Below, one piece after another: positions 7,877-16,837 of a DNA stretch of 32,516 nt. Where the stretch lies: assembly GCF_028307215.1 (NCBI RefSeq), contig NZ_JAQMHV010000020.1, positions 1-32,516 on the forward strand, written 5' to 3'. The notes below the pieces were generated by a model. It saw only the letters and a program-made list of their open reading frames with translations, was not told the DNA's origin and searched no databases. The position numbers were made by a program, and so were the translations under genes. How positions within the stretch are numbered: position 1 is the stretch's first letter; the number at the start of each line of letters is the position of its first letter. This DNA is from Falsirhodobacter sp. 20TX0035. GTDB taxonomy: Bacteria > Pseudomonadota > Alphaproteobacteria > Rhodobacterales > Rhodobacteraceae.

Positions 7877-8707
7877 ATGACCGACACCATGACCATCAAC
7901 CCCGTCAAAGAACTCAGCCCGGCGCAGCCCGACCCGAACGCCCAGACGGTGACGTCGGTCCGGCACTGGACCGACTCGCTGTTCTCGTTCCGGGTGACGC
8001 GGCCGCAGACCCTGCGCTTCCGGTCGGGTGAATTCGTGATGATCGGCCTGCCCGGCGACAACGGCAAGCCGATCATGCGCGCCTATTCCATCGCCTCGCC
8101 CAACTGGGACGAGGAGCTGGAGTTCTATTCGATCAAGGTGCCGGACGGCCCGCTGACCTCCCGCCTGCAGAACATCAAGGAAGGCGACCAGATCATCCTG
8201 CGGCCCAAGCCCGTGGGCACGCTGGTCCATGACGCGCTGATCCCCGGCAAGCGGGTCTGGTTCCTGGCCACCGGCACGGGCTTCGCCCCCTTTGCAAGCC
8301 TGATGCGCGACCCCGAGACGTACGAGAAGTTCGACGAGGTCATCATGATGCACACCTGCCGCACGTCCGAGGAACTGACCTATGGCCGCGAACTGGTGGA
8401 ATCGCTGGAAACGGACGAACTGCTGGGCGAACTGGTGGCAGGCAAGCTGAAATACTATCCCACCACCACCCGTGAGGAGTCGCCCCTGATGGGGCGGATC
8501 ACGGACAACCTGTCCTCGGGCAAGGTCTTCGCCGATCTGGGGCTGGAGCCGATGAACCCTGCCACCGACCGCGCGATGGTCTGCGGCTCGCTCGCCTTCA
8601 ACCAGGACGTGATGAAGGTTCTGGAAGGTTACGGCCTGCACGAAGGGGCCAATTCCGAACCCCGCGAATACGTGGTGGAAAAGGCCTTCGTGGGCGAAGG
8701 GGTTTAA
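7877..8707 (+). CDS. fpr: Ferredoxin/flavodoxin-NADP+ reductase
   Basis: Transfers electrons between NADPH and ferredoxin or flavodoxin using FAD. In the 276-residue sequence, RAYSIAS at 68-74 binds FAD, GTGFAPF at 133-139 is the NADP-binding glycine motif, and the C-terminus [13 protein letters not shown] is typical of the bacterial (subclass I, Rhodobacter-like) Fpr. The start has AAAGGA six bases upstream. It lies 41 bp after DUF934 on the same strand, with only weak inverted TTTCCC/GGGAAA arms between, so it may be the last gene of the cys operon and supply CysI and CysH. A separate general redox role is also possible. Its TAA overlaps the stop of the convergent gene. Confidence 0.93.
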   Translation: MTDTMTINPVKELSPAQPDPNAQTVTSVRHWTDSLFSFRVTRPQTLRFRSGEFVMIGLPGDNGKPIMRAYSIASPNWDEELEFYSIKVPDGPLTSRLQNIKEGDQIILRPKPVGTLVHDALIPGKRVWFLATGTGFAPFASLMRDPETYEKFDEVIMMHTCRTSEELTYGRELVESLETDELLGELVAGKLKYYPTTTREESPLMGRITDNLSSGKVFADLGLEPMNPATDRAMVCGSLAFNQDVMKVLEGYGLHEGANSEPREYVVEKAFVGEGV

Positions 8708-9291
8708 AGCCCCAGCGCCTGCCGGACCGAGGCGAGGGCCGCTTCCAGCGTTTCGGGCGTCTGTTCGGCGGCGCCCAGCGCGTTCTGCAGCGTCAGCTTC
8801 GTCGCCTCGGGCAGGTTCTGCGCGTCGATGTAGGACCGGGCGCGTTCCGGATCGTAGTTCTCCACGCTGAAGATGTCGGCGGGCGACAGGCCCGCCAGGG
8901 CTTGCGCCGCCGCCTGAGTGGCCGCCTGCGCCGCCTGCTGGGCCCGGTCCGCGGCTGCCGCAGCGCTTTCCGCCGCGGCCGTGGCCTTCGCGGACTCGGC
9001 CGCATTCTCCAGAGCCGATTGCGCTTCGGCCGAAGCGTTGGACGCGGCGGCGGTCGCGGCGTCGGCCGCGGCCGAAGCGGTGTTCGCGGCCTCCTCCGGA
9101 TCGCCCGCCTCTTCCGCGGCCATGCGCGCCATTTCCGCCGCATCCTCCGCCTCGGCCTGCGCTTCCTGTGCGGCGACCGCCTTCTGGGCCGCTTCCGCCG
9201 CCTCTCTCTCTCCGGGCAGATAGACGAACTGGTGATAGCCCACGGCCGCCAGAACGATCACGATCGCCGCGATGAGAATGGATTTGAGCAT
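8704..9291 (-). CDS. Membrane-anchored alanine-rich coiled-coil protein, function unknown
   Basis: I do not recognise a named family. The 195-residue product has one N-terminal membrane segment (residues 2-19, [18 protein letters not shown]). A very Ala/Glu-rich heptad-like stretch from ~27 to 132 is probably an extended periplasmic helix or coiled coil. A more ordinary C-terminal region (135-195) contains [16 protein letters not shown] and two short predicted helices. AAGGAG lies six bases before the ATG. The topology suggests an envelope spacer or scaffold carrying a small C-terminal domain. Its stop overlaps the fpr stop by three bases in convergent arrangement; infC is divergent. Confidence 0.7.
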   Translation of the reverse strand: MLKSILIAAIVIVLAAVGYHQFVYLPGEREAAEAAQKAVAAQEAQAEAEDAAEMARMAAEEAGDPEEAANTASAAADAATAAASNASAEAQSALENAAESAKATAAAESAAAAADRAQQAAQAATQAAAQALAGLSPADIFSVENYDPERARSYIDAQNLPEATKLTLQNALGAAEQTPETLEAALASVRQALGL

Positions 9292-9360
9292 GCATGTCTC
9301 CTTGGATGTCGTTCCGTCAACGAACCCGGCGCGATTCGCGTTCCCGCCGGCGAAATCCGG

Positions 9361-9389
9361 TTGAACACGGGCGGGGGAGAGCTTACTTT
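9361..9389 (+). promoter_or_regulatory. Predicted infC promoter
   Basis: TTGAAC (9361-9366) and TACTTT (9384-9389) form a -35/-10 pair with a 17-bp spacer. Transcription would begin near 9396, leaving a leader of about 27 nt before the ATA at 9423. If real, it excludes the upstream in-frame ATT (9390) and ATG (9294) as starts on this transcript. Confidence 0.5.
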
Positions 9390-9422
9390 ATTCTCGATTC
9401 AAATCTCCGAAGGACCTCCACC

Positions 9423-9971
9423 ATAGCCCGCAGACCCCACAACGCCCCGCCGCAACGTGACACCGGACCCCGTACCAACGAACGGATCCGCTCGCCCGAA
9501 ATCCGCCTCATCGGCGCGGACGGCGAGAATGTCGGTGTGGTCACCCCCGCGCGCGCCATGGCCATGGCGGAAGAGGCTGGTCTCGACCTCGTCGAGATCT
9601 CGCCCAATGCGGAACCGCCGGTCTGCAAGATCATGGACTTCGGCAAGTTCAAGTACGAGCAGCAGAAGCGTGAGGCCGAGGCCCGCAAGAAGCAGCACAT
9701 CATCGAGATCAAGGAAGTGAAGTTCCGTCCCGGCACGGACACGCACGACTATGACGTGAAGATGCGCTCGGTCCTGAAGTTCCTAGGCGAAGGCGACAAG
9801 GTGAAGGTCACCCTGCGCTTCCGCGGCCGCGAGATGGCCCACCAGGATCTGGGTCTGGCCCTGCTGAACCGCGTCGCCGGCGACGTGAACGAGGCGGAAG
9901 CGGGCAAGATCGAATCCATGCCCAAGCTGGAAGGCCGCCAGATGGTCATGATGATCGGCCCGGCGAAGTAA
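9423..9971 (+). CDS. infC: Translation initiation factor IF-3, probable ATA start
   Basis: IF-3 binds the 30S subunit, prevents premature 70S formation and proofreads the start codon and initiator tRNA. The 182-residue protein has the N-domain ([40 protein letters not shown]), the basic linker REAEARKKQ and the C-domain ending [14 protein letters not shown]...[12 protein letters not shown]. Homologs begin (M)[10 protein letters not shown], placing the start at ATA 9423 with AAGGA nine bases before it. No ATG/GTG/TTG fits. ATT at 9390 is the alternative. Rare AUN start codons in infC let IF-3 repress its own synthesis. The frame upstream to ATG 9294 looks non-coding. Confidence 0.93.
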   Translation: MARRPHNAPPQRDTGPRTNERIRSPEIRLIGADGENVGVVTPARAMAMAEEAGLDLVEISPNAEPPVCKIMDFGKFKYEQQKREAEARKKQHIIEIKEVKFRPGTDTHDYDVKMRSVLKFLGEGDKVKVTLRFRGREMAHQDLGLALLNRVAGDVNEAEAGKIESMPKLEGRQMVMMIGPAK

Positions 9972-9975
9972 GACG

Positions 9976-10002
9976 AAAGGCGCGGTGTTTCGCGCCTTTT
10001 TT
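9976..10002 (+). terminator. Rho-independent terminator of infC
   Basis: AAAGGCGCG (9976-9984), loop GTGTTT, CGCGCCTTT (9991-9999), then more T. Perfect 9-bp stem with a T-run, four bases after the infC stop. Confidence 0.85.
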
Positions 10003-10038
10003 CATTCGTCCGGAAGGCGCGGGAAACCGGGCCTTTTC

Positions 10039-10428
10039 CTATTGATCCGGACGGCGCGCCAGATCCCGCAGTTCGGCCGTCCGCGCTTCGGTCATCCGCG
10101 TCCGGCACTGCGCCTCCACCATCGGCTGCAGGGATCCCCCGGCATAGCTCCACGCCTCGGCCGCGCAGCCCTTGTCGCGCAGGGTGATCCAGCCCTTCTG
10201 CGCCGCGCGCAACGCCTCGGCCGCGCCCTGCCGGTCCGCGGCCAGCCCGTCATCCACCGCGTGCATCCGTCCCATCGCCGGCACCCAGGCCTCGTTCAGC
10301 GCCTTGTCCGCCGCCTCCAGCGCGATCCCGGCACAGCGCGTCATCTCGCCCTGCGTGGTCGCCTGATCGCAGTCCTGCGCCATGGCCGCCGCCGGCAGCA
10401 TCGCCAGCACGAATGCCCGAAAGATCAT
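10039..10428 (-). CDS. Secreted LprI-like (DUF1311) protein
   Basis: A 129-residue periplasmic protein with a signal peptide (MIFRAFVLAMLPAAAMA, cleavage after residue 17) and an LprI/DUF1311 domain. The cysteine pattern is CDQATTQGEMTRC at 20-32, then KGC at 88 and QCR at 108, with LNEAW and AQKGWITLRDKGCAAEAW as family blocks. Members include lysozyme-inhibitor LprI of mycobacteria, but most are uncharacterised. The frame stays open far upstream; the start is set by GGGAG about eight bases before ATG 10428 and by the signal sequence. It is divergent from pyrC and convergent with infC. Lysozyme inhibition is not shown here. Confidence 0.82.
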   Translation of the reverse strand: MIFRAFVLAMLPAAAMAQDCDQATTQGEMTRCAGIALEAADKALNEAWVPAMGRMHAVDDGLAADRQGAAEALRAAQKGWITLRDKGCAAEAWSYAGGSLQPMVEAQCRTRMTEARTAELRDLARRPDQ

Positions 10429-10524
10429 CACGTCGTCTCCCTTGTGGTGGCTCAATGGTATGACTAGGCCCGCGGGGGGCAAGTCCTGCTGGAAAAGCCG
10501 GCGGCAATCGGCTAGCGCTGCGGC

Positions 10525-11562
10525 ATGACCCAGACCCTTACGCTTCGTCGTCCCGATGACTGGCACCTGCACCTGCGCGACGGCGCGATGCTGAAGGCCG
10601 TCTTGCCCGAGACCGCACGCCATTTCGCGCGCGCGATCATCATGCCCAACCTCGTGCCGCCGGTGGTCACCGCCGCCGACGCCACCGCCTATCGCGACCG
10701 TATCCTTGCGGCCCTGCCCGAAGGCATGGCGTTCGAGCCGCTGATGACCCTGTACTTGACGGAACACACCGATCCGGCCGACCTGCGCGCGGCGGCGGAA
10801 AGCGGTCTGGTCAAGGCGGTGAAGCTGTATCCTGCGGGCGCCACCACCAACTCCCACGGCGGGGTGCGCGATTTGGACAAGGTCCGCCCCGTGCTGGAGA
10901 CGATGGCCGAACTGGGCCTGCCCTTGTGCATCCATGGCGAGGTCACGACGCCCGAGGTCGACATCTTCGACCGCGAGGCCGTGTTCATCGACACCGTGCT
11001 GGACCCGCTGCGCCGCGCCACCCCCGGCCTGCGCGTGGTGATGGAGCATATCACGACCGAACAGGGCGTGGCCTACGCCCGTGCCAGCGGACCGGATCTG
11101 GCCGCGACGATCACGACGCACCACCTGGTCATCAACCGCAACCACATCCTCGTGGGCGGGATCAAGCCGCACTACTACTGCCTGCCCGTGGCGAAGCGCG
11201 AACAGCACCGCCTGGCCCTGCGCGAGGCGGCCACCAGCGGCGACGCGCGCTTCTTCCTCGGCACCGATTCGGCGCCGCACATGGACGCGCTGAAGGAACA
11301 TGCCTGCGGCTGCGCCGGCTGCTTCACAGCCACCAACACCCTGTCGATCCTCGCCGAGGTGTTCGAGCAGGAGAACGCCCTGGACCGGCTGGAGGCGTTC
11401 ACCTCCCTCAACGGGCCGGCCTTCTACCGGCTGCCGGTGAACGATGGCACGATTACCCTGACCAAGGGCAATCCCGTGGCCTATCCCGACAAGATCGACA
11501 CGGGCGAGGGTCATGTCACCGTCTTCGATCCGGGCTTCCCGCTGCACTGGCGCGTCGCCTGA
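10525..11562 (+). CDS. pyrC: Dihydroorotase (type II, E. coli-like)
   Basis: Cyclises carbamoyl aspartate to dihydroorotate in de novo pyrimidine synthesis, with two zinc ions. The 345-residue length and sequence match the E. coli PyrC class. The metal and active-site residues are visible: H14 and H16 (DWHLHLRDG), the carboxylated lysine K100 ([11 protein letters not shown]), H137 (CIHGE), H175 (MEHITT) and D248 (GTDSAPH). The flexible loop region with [13 protein letters not shown]-like sequence lies near 197-207. It is followed 64 bp on by pyrE, the next-but-one pathway step, so the two are probably co-transcribed. Confidence 0.96.
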   Translation: MTQTLTLRRPDDWHLHLRDGAMLKAVLPETARHFARAIIMPNLVPPVVTAADATAYRDRILAALPEGMAFEPLMTLYLTEHTDPADLRAAAESGLVKAVKLYPAGATTNSHGGVRDLDKVRPVLETMAELGLPLCIHGEVTTPEVDIFDREAVFIDTVLDPLRRATPGLRVVMEHITTEQGVAYARASGPDLAATITTHHLVINRNHILVGGIKPHYYCLPVAKREQHRLALREAATSGDARFFLGTDSAPHMDALKEHACGCAGCFTATNTLSILAEVFEQENALDRLEAFTSLNGPAFYRLPVNDGTITLTKGNPVAYPDKIDTGEGHVTVFDPGFPLHWRVA

Positions 11563-11626
11563 TCCCCTCGCCATTCTGCCCAACCGGGGTCGGGACGTTC
11601 CCGGCCCCTTTCTTCAAGGAGCCGCC

Positions 11627-12304
11627 ATGATCCCCACGTCCTTCCCGCCGCGCGAAGAGATCGCCCGCCTGACTGCCCGCATGCTGCTGGAGATCAAGGC
11701 CGTCCACTTCAACGCCGAAACGCCCTTCACGCTGGCCTCGGGCCTCCCCTCCCCCACCTATATCGACTGCCGCAAGCTCATCTCCTATCCGCGCATCCGC
11801 TCCACCCTGATGGACTTCCTGACCGTCACGGTGATGCGCGACGCGGGGTTCGAGGCGTTCGACAACATCGCGGGCGGTGAAACGGCAGGCATCCCCTTCG
11901 CCGCGCTGGTCGCCGAACGCATGGCCTTGCCCATGACCTATGTGCGCAAGAAGCCCAAGGGCTATGGCCGCAACGCCCGGATCGAAGGCGCGATGTCCGA
12001 AGGCCAGCGCGTGCTTCTGGTGGAGGATCTGACCACCGACGGCGGATCGAAGCTGTCCTTCGTGGACGCGATTCGGGAAACGGGGGCGACCTGCGCCCAC
12101 ACCGCCGTCATCTTCTATTACGGCATCTTCCCGGAAACGACGCAGCGGCTGGCCGATCACGGCGTGACGCTGCATCACCTGTGCACCTGGTGGGACGTGC
12201 TGGCCGAAGCCCGCAGCATGGGCACCTTCGACGACGCTACCTTGGCCGAGGTGGAGGCTTTCCTGACCGCGCCCCGCCTGTGGCAGGACGCCCGCAAGGC
12301 CTGA
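11627..12304 (+). CDS. pyrE: Orotate phosphoribosyltransferase
   Basis: Joins orotate to PRPP to give orotidine 5'-phosphate. The 225-residue protein carries the PRTase signature [14 protein letters not shown] near residue 126-139, the flexible-loop lysines [17 protein letters not shown] at ~105-121 and the N-terminal [21 protein letters not shown]. Start ATG 11627 has CAAGGAG seven bases upstream; the open frame extending back into the pyrC end is ignored. It is the second pyrimidine gene after pyrC. A strong GC hairpin follows the stop. Confidence 0.95.
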   Translation: MIPTSFPPREEIARLTARMLLEIKAVHFNAETPFTLASGLPSPTYIDCRKLISYPRIRSTLMDFLTVTVMRDAGFEAFDNIAGGETAGIPFAALVAERMALPMTYVRKKPKGYGRNARIEGAMSEGQRVLLVEDLTTDGGSKLSFVDAIRETGATCAHTAVIFYYGIFPETTQRLADHGVTLHHLCTWWDVLAEARSMGTFDDATLAEVEAFLTAPRLWQDARKA

Positions 12305-12314
12305 TCTCGAACCC

Positions 12315-12344
12315 GGGGCGGCGCATTAGCCTTTGCGCCGCCCC
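12315..12344 (+). terminator. Strong hairpin after pyrE
   Basis: A perfect 11-bp stem, GGGGCGGCGCA (12315-12325) with TGCGCCGCCCC (12334-12344), 8-nt loop. No T-run follows, so it could end pyrE transcripts incompletely, stabilise the mRNA 3' end, or lie in the dnaB leader. Confidence 0.55.
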
Positions 12345-12389
12345 ACCGCTTCGCGCTATGAAGGAGGTTCCCCAAAAGCGCGATGTCCG

Positions 12390-13868
12390 ATGAACGAGAT
12401 TACCCAATTCCGCCCGAACACCCCCGGCGAAACGGACGCCCTGCCCCATAACATCGAGGCGGAACAGCAGCTTCTGGGCGCGATCCTGACCAACAACGAC
12501 GTGTATGACCGTGTGGCATCCCTATGCCGGGCCGACCACTTCTACGACCCCGTGCACGCCCGCATCTTCGAGGTGGCCGCGGCGCGCATCCAGAAGAACG
12601 CCCTCGCCTCCCCCGTGACGCTGAAGGCGTTTCTTGAGGATGATCCGGGCCTGCGCGAACTGGGGGGGCCCGCCTATCTGGCGCGTCTGGCCGGGGCCGC
12701 CATCTCGGCCTTCGCGGCGCGCGATTACGCGCAGATGATCTACGATCTGGCCGTGCGGCGCGAGCTGATCGGGCTGGGCCGCGACATCTCGGCCCGTGCG
12801 GCGAAGGTGGACGTCGCCTCCGAACCCAAGGAACAGATCGTGGAGGCCGAGCAGCGCCTTTACAAGCTGGGCGAACAGGGCGTGGCGGAACGGGGCTTCC
12901 AGTCCTTCCTGAAGGCCGTGACCGACGCCGTGAACGTGGCCAACGCCGCCTATCAGCGCGACGGCGGGCTGGCCGGCATCTCCACGGGCCTTGTCGATCT
13001 GGACAAGAAGCTGGGCGGGCTGCACCCGTCCGACCTTCTGATCCTGGCCGGTCGTCCCTCGATGGGGAAGACCTCGCTTGCGACCAACATCGCCTTCAAC
13101 ATCGCCAAGGCTTACAAGCGCGGCATCACCCATGACGGCACCGAAGGCGCGGTGGAAGGCGGCATCGTCGGCTTCTTCTCTCTGGAGATGTCGGCCGAAC
13201 AGCTGGCCGCCCGGATCCTGTCCGAAGCGTCGGAGGTCCCGTCCGAGCAGATCCGCCGCGGCGACATGACCGAATCCGAATTCCGCCGTTTCGTGGAGGC
13301 CGCCAAGGCGCTGGAAGCCTGCCCGCTTTACATCGACGACACGCCCGCCCTGCCGATCTCTCAGGTCGCGGCGCGCTGCCGCCGCCTGAAGCGGACGCAT
13401 GGGTTGGACGTGTTGATGGTGGACTACCTGCAGCTTCTGAAGGGATCGTCGAAGGAATCCCGCGTGCAGGAGGTGTCGGAGATCACCCAAGGCCTGAAGG
13501 CCATCGCCAAGGAACTGAACATCCCCGTGATCGCCCTGTCGCAGCTGTCGCGCCAAGTCGAATCGCGCGAGGACAAGCGCCCGCAGCTGTCGGACCTGCG
13601 CGAGTCCGGCTCCATCGAGCAGGACGCGGACGTGGTGATGTTCGTCTACCGCGACGAATACTACAAGGAACGGGAAAAGCCGGGCGACCATGATCTGGAG
13701 GCCATGGCCAAGTGGCAGCAGGTGATGGAACAGGTGCACGGCAAGGCTGAATGCATCATCGGCAAGCAACGTCACGGGCCGATCGGCACGGTGGAGCTGT
13801 CCTTCGAAGGCCGCTTCACCCGCTTCGGCAACCTCGTGAAGCCCTGGCAGCAGGGCAGCGATTTCTGA
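12390..13868 (+). CDS. dnaB: Replicative DNA helicase DnaB
   Basis: Hexameric 5'-3' helicase that unwinds DNA at the replication fork. The 492-residue protein has the primase-binding N-domain (IEAEQQLLGAIL at 22-33), a linker, and the RecA-like motor: Walker A GRPSMGKTS at 221-229, Walker B VLMVDYLQLL with D345, and QLSDLRESGSIEQDADVV at 399-416. No intein interrupts it. ATG 12390 gives the usual N-terminus but has no close ribosome site: AAGGAGG (12361-12367) is 22 bases away. An 11-codon frame from ATG 12358 ends in a TGA overlapping this ATG, so coupled initiation is possible. Confidence 0.95.
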   Translation: MNEITQFRPNTPGETDALPHNIEAEQQLLGAILTNNDVYDRVASLCRADHFYDPVHARIFEVAAARIQKNALASPVTLKAFLEDDPGLRELGGPAYLARLAGAAISAFAARDYAQMIYDLAVRRELIGLGRDISARAAKVDVASEPKEQIVEAEQRLYKLGEQGVAERGFQSFLKAVTDAVNVANAAYQRDGGLAGISTGLVDLDKKLGGLHPSDLLILAGRPSMGKTSLATNIAFNIAKAYKRGITHDGTEGAVEGGIVGFFSLEMSAEQLAARILSEASEVPSEQIRRGDMTESEFRRFVEAAKALEACPLYIDDTPALPISQVAARCRRLKRTHGLDVLMVDYLQLLKGSSKESRVQEVSEITQGLKAIAKELNIPVIALSQLSRQVESREDKRPQLSDLRESGSIEQDADVVMFVYRDEYYKEREKPGDHDLEAMAKWQQVMEQVHGKAECIIGKQRHGPIGTVELSFEGRFTRFGNLVKPWQQGSDF

Positions 13869-14308
13869 AGGCGCTTGCCTGTCCGGGAATGGGTCCGCGG
13901 GCACGTGCCAAGGCACGGTCGGATTACCCCATACGGTTTACCGCTGGACAGCGTCCATAGGCGCAAGAAGCCCGCGACTCCAAGGTGAAGGTCGGGCAGC
14001 ACCCGCGATATCGCGCGCACCGGCCCACTGGGCTTGAGATAAGGTCACGCGGCGCGGGTAATAGCAGGCGCACTGGTCAGACGACACGAGCCAACCGGTA
14101 GGTCAGGCAGCGCCCGCAATTTGTTCTCGGGCGGGGCGGCCAACAGGCCACGCTGTCCGAATGGCGCGTCGCCTTCGATTCGCATCCGGCGGACCCTTGC
14201 GAAGTTCCGTCGACAACAAGGAATGCACGACCTCCCTCGCACACGTGTCTAAGGCACGCGAGCCCACTGAAGGGTCCGTAATGCCCGCGACCCGTCGGCG
14301 GGCCGGGC
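13869..14308 (-). other. 440-bp gap with degenerate repeats, possible coding relic
   Basis: No intact gene with a known family match was found. Two 27-bp imperfect direct repeats (13980-14006 and 14091-14117, 21 of 27 identical) lie 111 bp apart, an exact multiple of three. On the minus strand they read LPDL-containing peptides in the same frame, separated by one TGA (14047-14045). A weaker third copy is at ~14267-14290. A palindrome GGCACGTGCC is at 13900-13909. The segment may be a decayed gene or an intergenic repeat element. It also holds no clear terminator for dnaB or the EcsC gene. Confidence 0.45.
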
Positions 14309-15073
14309 TCAGCGGCGAACGGGCCGTGCGCTGGCCGCGCGGAAGGACTGCATCACCTCGCCCTCCGGATGCTCCATCGCCATCTTCAGCAGGGCGAAGC
14401 GGACATGTGCCAGCTCCTCGTAGTAGGAGATGAAGGCAAGGTTCACCGCCGCCCCCGTGGCCGCCCCCAGCAGGGGCACCGTTTGCGCCGCCAGCTTCTG
14501 GCTCAGCACCGCCGCCAGCCGGGGCGCGACCGAGGCGATCAGCCCCTGCGCCCCCGCCCCCGTCAGCGCCACGCGCGAGGCGAGGAAGGCGGTGTTCGTG
14601 CCCTCGTCCTCCTCGAACGGGGTGCCGGAGCCGAAGACGCGCAGGCATTCCAGCCGGACCGCCTCCTCCTTCGGATCGAACCCGTGTTCGGCGGCGACCT
14701 TCTGGATCGCGGCGAAGAAGATGGACACGGTGGCAGGCAGTTCCACGATCGAACTCGCCATGCCGCCGAATCCGCCGAGGCCACCGGACATCACGGCGGC
14801 CACCTTGTGCCCGTGCTTGCCGACGCTTGGCAGGCGCGAGCCGTGCGCGGCCGAGGCGACGCCATAGCAGCGGCGCAGCGCGAAGGCCGTCGCCTCCTCG
14901 ATCCGGATGCGGATGGGGGACGGGATGCGGTCCATCAAGCCTTCGGCCCGGTGCCCGGCGAAGGAGATGACCTTCATCAGCGGTCCGCCCGCCTTTTCGG
15001 CACGGCGCGCAAGGGCCGCAATCTCGGCCTCGGTTTCAGGGGAAAGCGGCGTCAGAACGGGCGTTTGCGGCAT
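14309..15073 (-). CDS. EcsC family protein
   Basis: A 254-residue member of the EcsC family, named after the third gene of the Bacillus ecs locus; the molecular function is not established. Visible blocks are VISFAGHRAEGLMDRIP at ~33-49, a glycine-rich hydrophobic stretch GGLGGFGGMASSIVELPATVSIFFAAIQKVA at ~94-124 that may insert in or lie along the membrane, and TVPLLGAATGAAVNLAFISYY near 215-235. ATG 15073 is chosen because GGAGG sits five bases upstream; longer starts at 15085 or 15118 lack one. It follows the DUF4153 gene on the same strand with a 48-bp gap. Confidence 0.85.
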   Translation of the reverse strand: MPQTPVLTPLSPETEAEIAALARRAEKAGGPLMKVISFAGHRAEGLMDRIPSPIRIRIEEATAFALRRCYGVASAAHGSRLPSVGKHGHKVAAVMSGGLGGFGGMASSIVELPATVSIFFAAIQKVAAEHGFDPKEEAVRLECLRVFGSGTPFEEDEGTNTAFLASRVALTGAGAQGLIASVAPRLAAVLSQKLAAQTVPLLGAATGAAVNLAFISYYEELAHVRFALLKMAMEHPEGEVMQSFRAASARPVRR

Positions 15074-15121
15074 GGGCACCTCCATCCCCGCAAAGGTAGG
15101 GGGCGACGGGCCGCGCACAAG

Positions 15122-16717
15122 TCATTCCGCGACCGTCAACCCGCGGCCGCCCAGCATCAGGCGGTTTTGCCGCACCGGCGCGAAGACCAGATCGCCGTCC
15201 AGCACATCGGCAATCTCCCTCTCCGACACCCAGACGTCCGGCACCACATCGCGCCGCTCCACCCCTTCCGGCCCTTGCACGAGCCCGATCGTGCCGGTGG
15301 TAGAGAGCACGAGTGCCTGATCGCCGGGAATGTCCGGAAGGAACGGGCCGATGACCATCACGCAGCCAGGCCGCCCGTCGGGCAGACGGGTGTTGCAGCT
15401 TTCCGTCAGGTTTTCGCGCAGGTGGTCCGGAAGGGCGGCCAGAAGGCGATCGCGCGCCACCGTCTGGTCGGCCGGCCGCACCGCCAGAATCTCCTCCAGC
15501 GGGCGCAGGACCGGAGATGCGGGGATCAGCTCCCCCAGTTCCGCACGCGCCGCCTTTCCCGCATGCCCCCACTGATCGAAGGGCACATTCTCCGGCGCCT
15601 CCACCCGCCCGGCCCGGATGCGATCCGCTTGATCCTGCGCGGCGATGTGTTGGGCGTCCAGAAGCGGCGTCTGCCAGACCGCGGCCAGCAGCACCAACCC
15701 GCCGGCCAGCCAGACGTTGCCGCGCCGGATGGCGTTCATCCAGCCCCGCCGCGGCACCGCCACCAGATAGACCAGCCCGTAGACCAGCCCCACCCCCCCC
15801 GCCACCACGGAGGCGACTCGGGAGGGGGTCCAGCCATAATCCCCCACGCGCACCGCGATCGCCCACAAGGCCAGCGCCGCCGGAACCGGCAGGATCGCGG
15901 CCAGCGCCCGCGCGCTCCACACCGTCAGAGGAAGCTGGACGGCATGCGCATCGTCCCGGTCCACCGCCACGGTTACCAGGGTGGCGATGGCCGCGCAGAT
16001 CCCCAGCAACGTGCCCGCCGCCGAAAAGCCGCCGAACAACCCTGACACCCCCCGCAGGGGCAGCGCGATGATGAAGACCGCCACCACCACCAGCACGACC
16101 GGAATCAGCAACCGCATCAGACGCAGGATCAGGAACGGGGTCACGTAATCCGACAGCTCGTCCGCCACCGCGATGGCCAGTCCGAAGGCCACGCCCGTCA
16201 GCACCATCCAAGCGCCGGGATGGTCGATCAGCTGCCCGATCCATTGAACCCCCACGATCGACAGAAGCGAGTCCGACAGGAACACCACCGCCCAGAAAAT
16301 GCCCGTAAACAGCGCCGCCGCGATGAAGCGTACGACGATGCCCCAGCTGTGGTGGAACAGCTGCACGTAATCACGCCCGCCCCCCGCGATGCAGAAGGGC
16401 AGCGGCACCAGCACCAGAACAAGAAATGCCACGACCCCAAAGGAGCCATGCATGTCGCTGGACAAGTCGAACCGCAACGACATCGCCACCAGCAGCGCCG
16501 AGGCGACCGCCGCCACCCCGGCGGCGCGCAAGGCGGCGCGTCCCAGCGACAAGGGCCCCGCCATGGCCAAAAGCCCCGTGAAGAAGGCGCAGGTGAAGGC
16601 GATCAGGGCCAGCATCGGACGGTCCGGCAGGACCATGTCCCCCGCCATCCGGTAGATCGCCCAAAGCCCCGTTCCGGCCAGCCCGCCGATCAGGGCCATC
16701 ACGGCCCGCCATGTCAT
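15122..16717 (-). CDS. DUF4153 multi-pass membrane protein
   Basis: A ~531-residue integral membrane protein of the DUF4153 type. Roughly ten hydrophobic segments fill the first ~370 residues (for example [34 protein letters not shown]). A hydrophilic C-terminal domain of ~160 residues (from about [14 protein letters not shown] onward) follows. The function is unknown. Two starts are possible: 16717, with GAGGA eight bases upstream, and 16732, five codons longer but with GGAAGG directly against the ATG; the shorter is preferred. Divergent from gatC, with about 120 bp between for two promoters. Confidence 0.8.
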   Translation of the reverse strand: MTWRAVMALIGGLAGTGLWAIYRMAGDMVLPDRPMLALIAFTCAFFTGLLAMAGPLSLGRAALRAAGVAAVASALLVAMSLRFDLSSDMHGSFGVVAFLVLVLVPLPFCIAGGGRDYVQLFHHSWGIVVRFIAAALFTGIFWAVVFLSDSLLSIVGVQWIGQLIDHPGAWMVLTGVAFGLAIAVADELSDYVTPFLILRLMRLLIPVVLVVVAVFIIALPLRGVSGLFGGFSAAGTLLGICAAIATLVTVAVDRDDAHAVQLPLTVWSARALAAILPVPAALALWAIAVRVGDYGWTPSRVASVVAGGVGLVYGLVYLVAVPRRGWMNAIRRGNVWLAGGLVLLAAVWQTPLLDAQHIAAQDQADRIRAGRVEAPENVPFDQWGHAGKAARAELGELIPASPVLRPLEEILAVRPADQTVARDRLLAALPDHLRENLTESCNTRLPDGRPGCVMVIGPFLPDIPGDQALVLSTTGTIGLVQGPEGVERRDVVPDVWVSEREIADVLDGDLVFAPVRQNRLMLGGRGLTVAE

Positions 16718-16837
16718 CGCCTGTGTCCTCATCCTTCCGTTCTGCGCGAGGTTGCGGGTCCGGACAAGCCCCCGCCCTTGCGAAACCGCCCCCTGCGCGC
16801 TACACCGCAGGGCAACGAAAAATCCCGGAGCCTTTCC

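Noticed and set aside
7859-9295. 478-codon minus-strand frame across fpr and its neighbour
   Set aside because: Antisense to fpr and out of frame with the Ala-rich gene; no recognisable motif.
10429-11583. Upstream extension of the LprI-like gene across pyrC
   Set aside because: The part beyond 10428 is antisense to pyrC, and a signal peptide plus ribosome site mark the start at 10428.
14161-16045. Long plus-strand frames opposite the EcsC and DUF4153 genes
   Set aside because: Low-complexity Arg/Pro/His-rich translations; the minus-strand products have family blocks and membrane segments.
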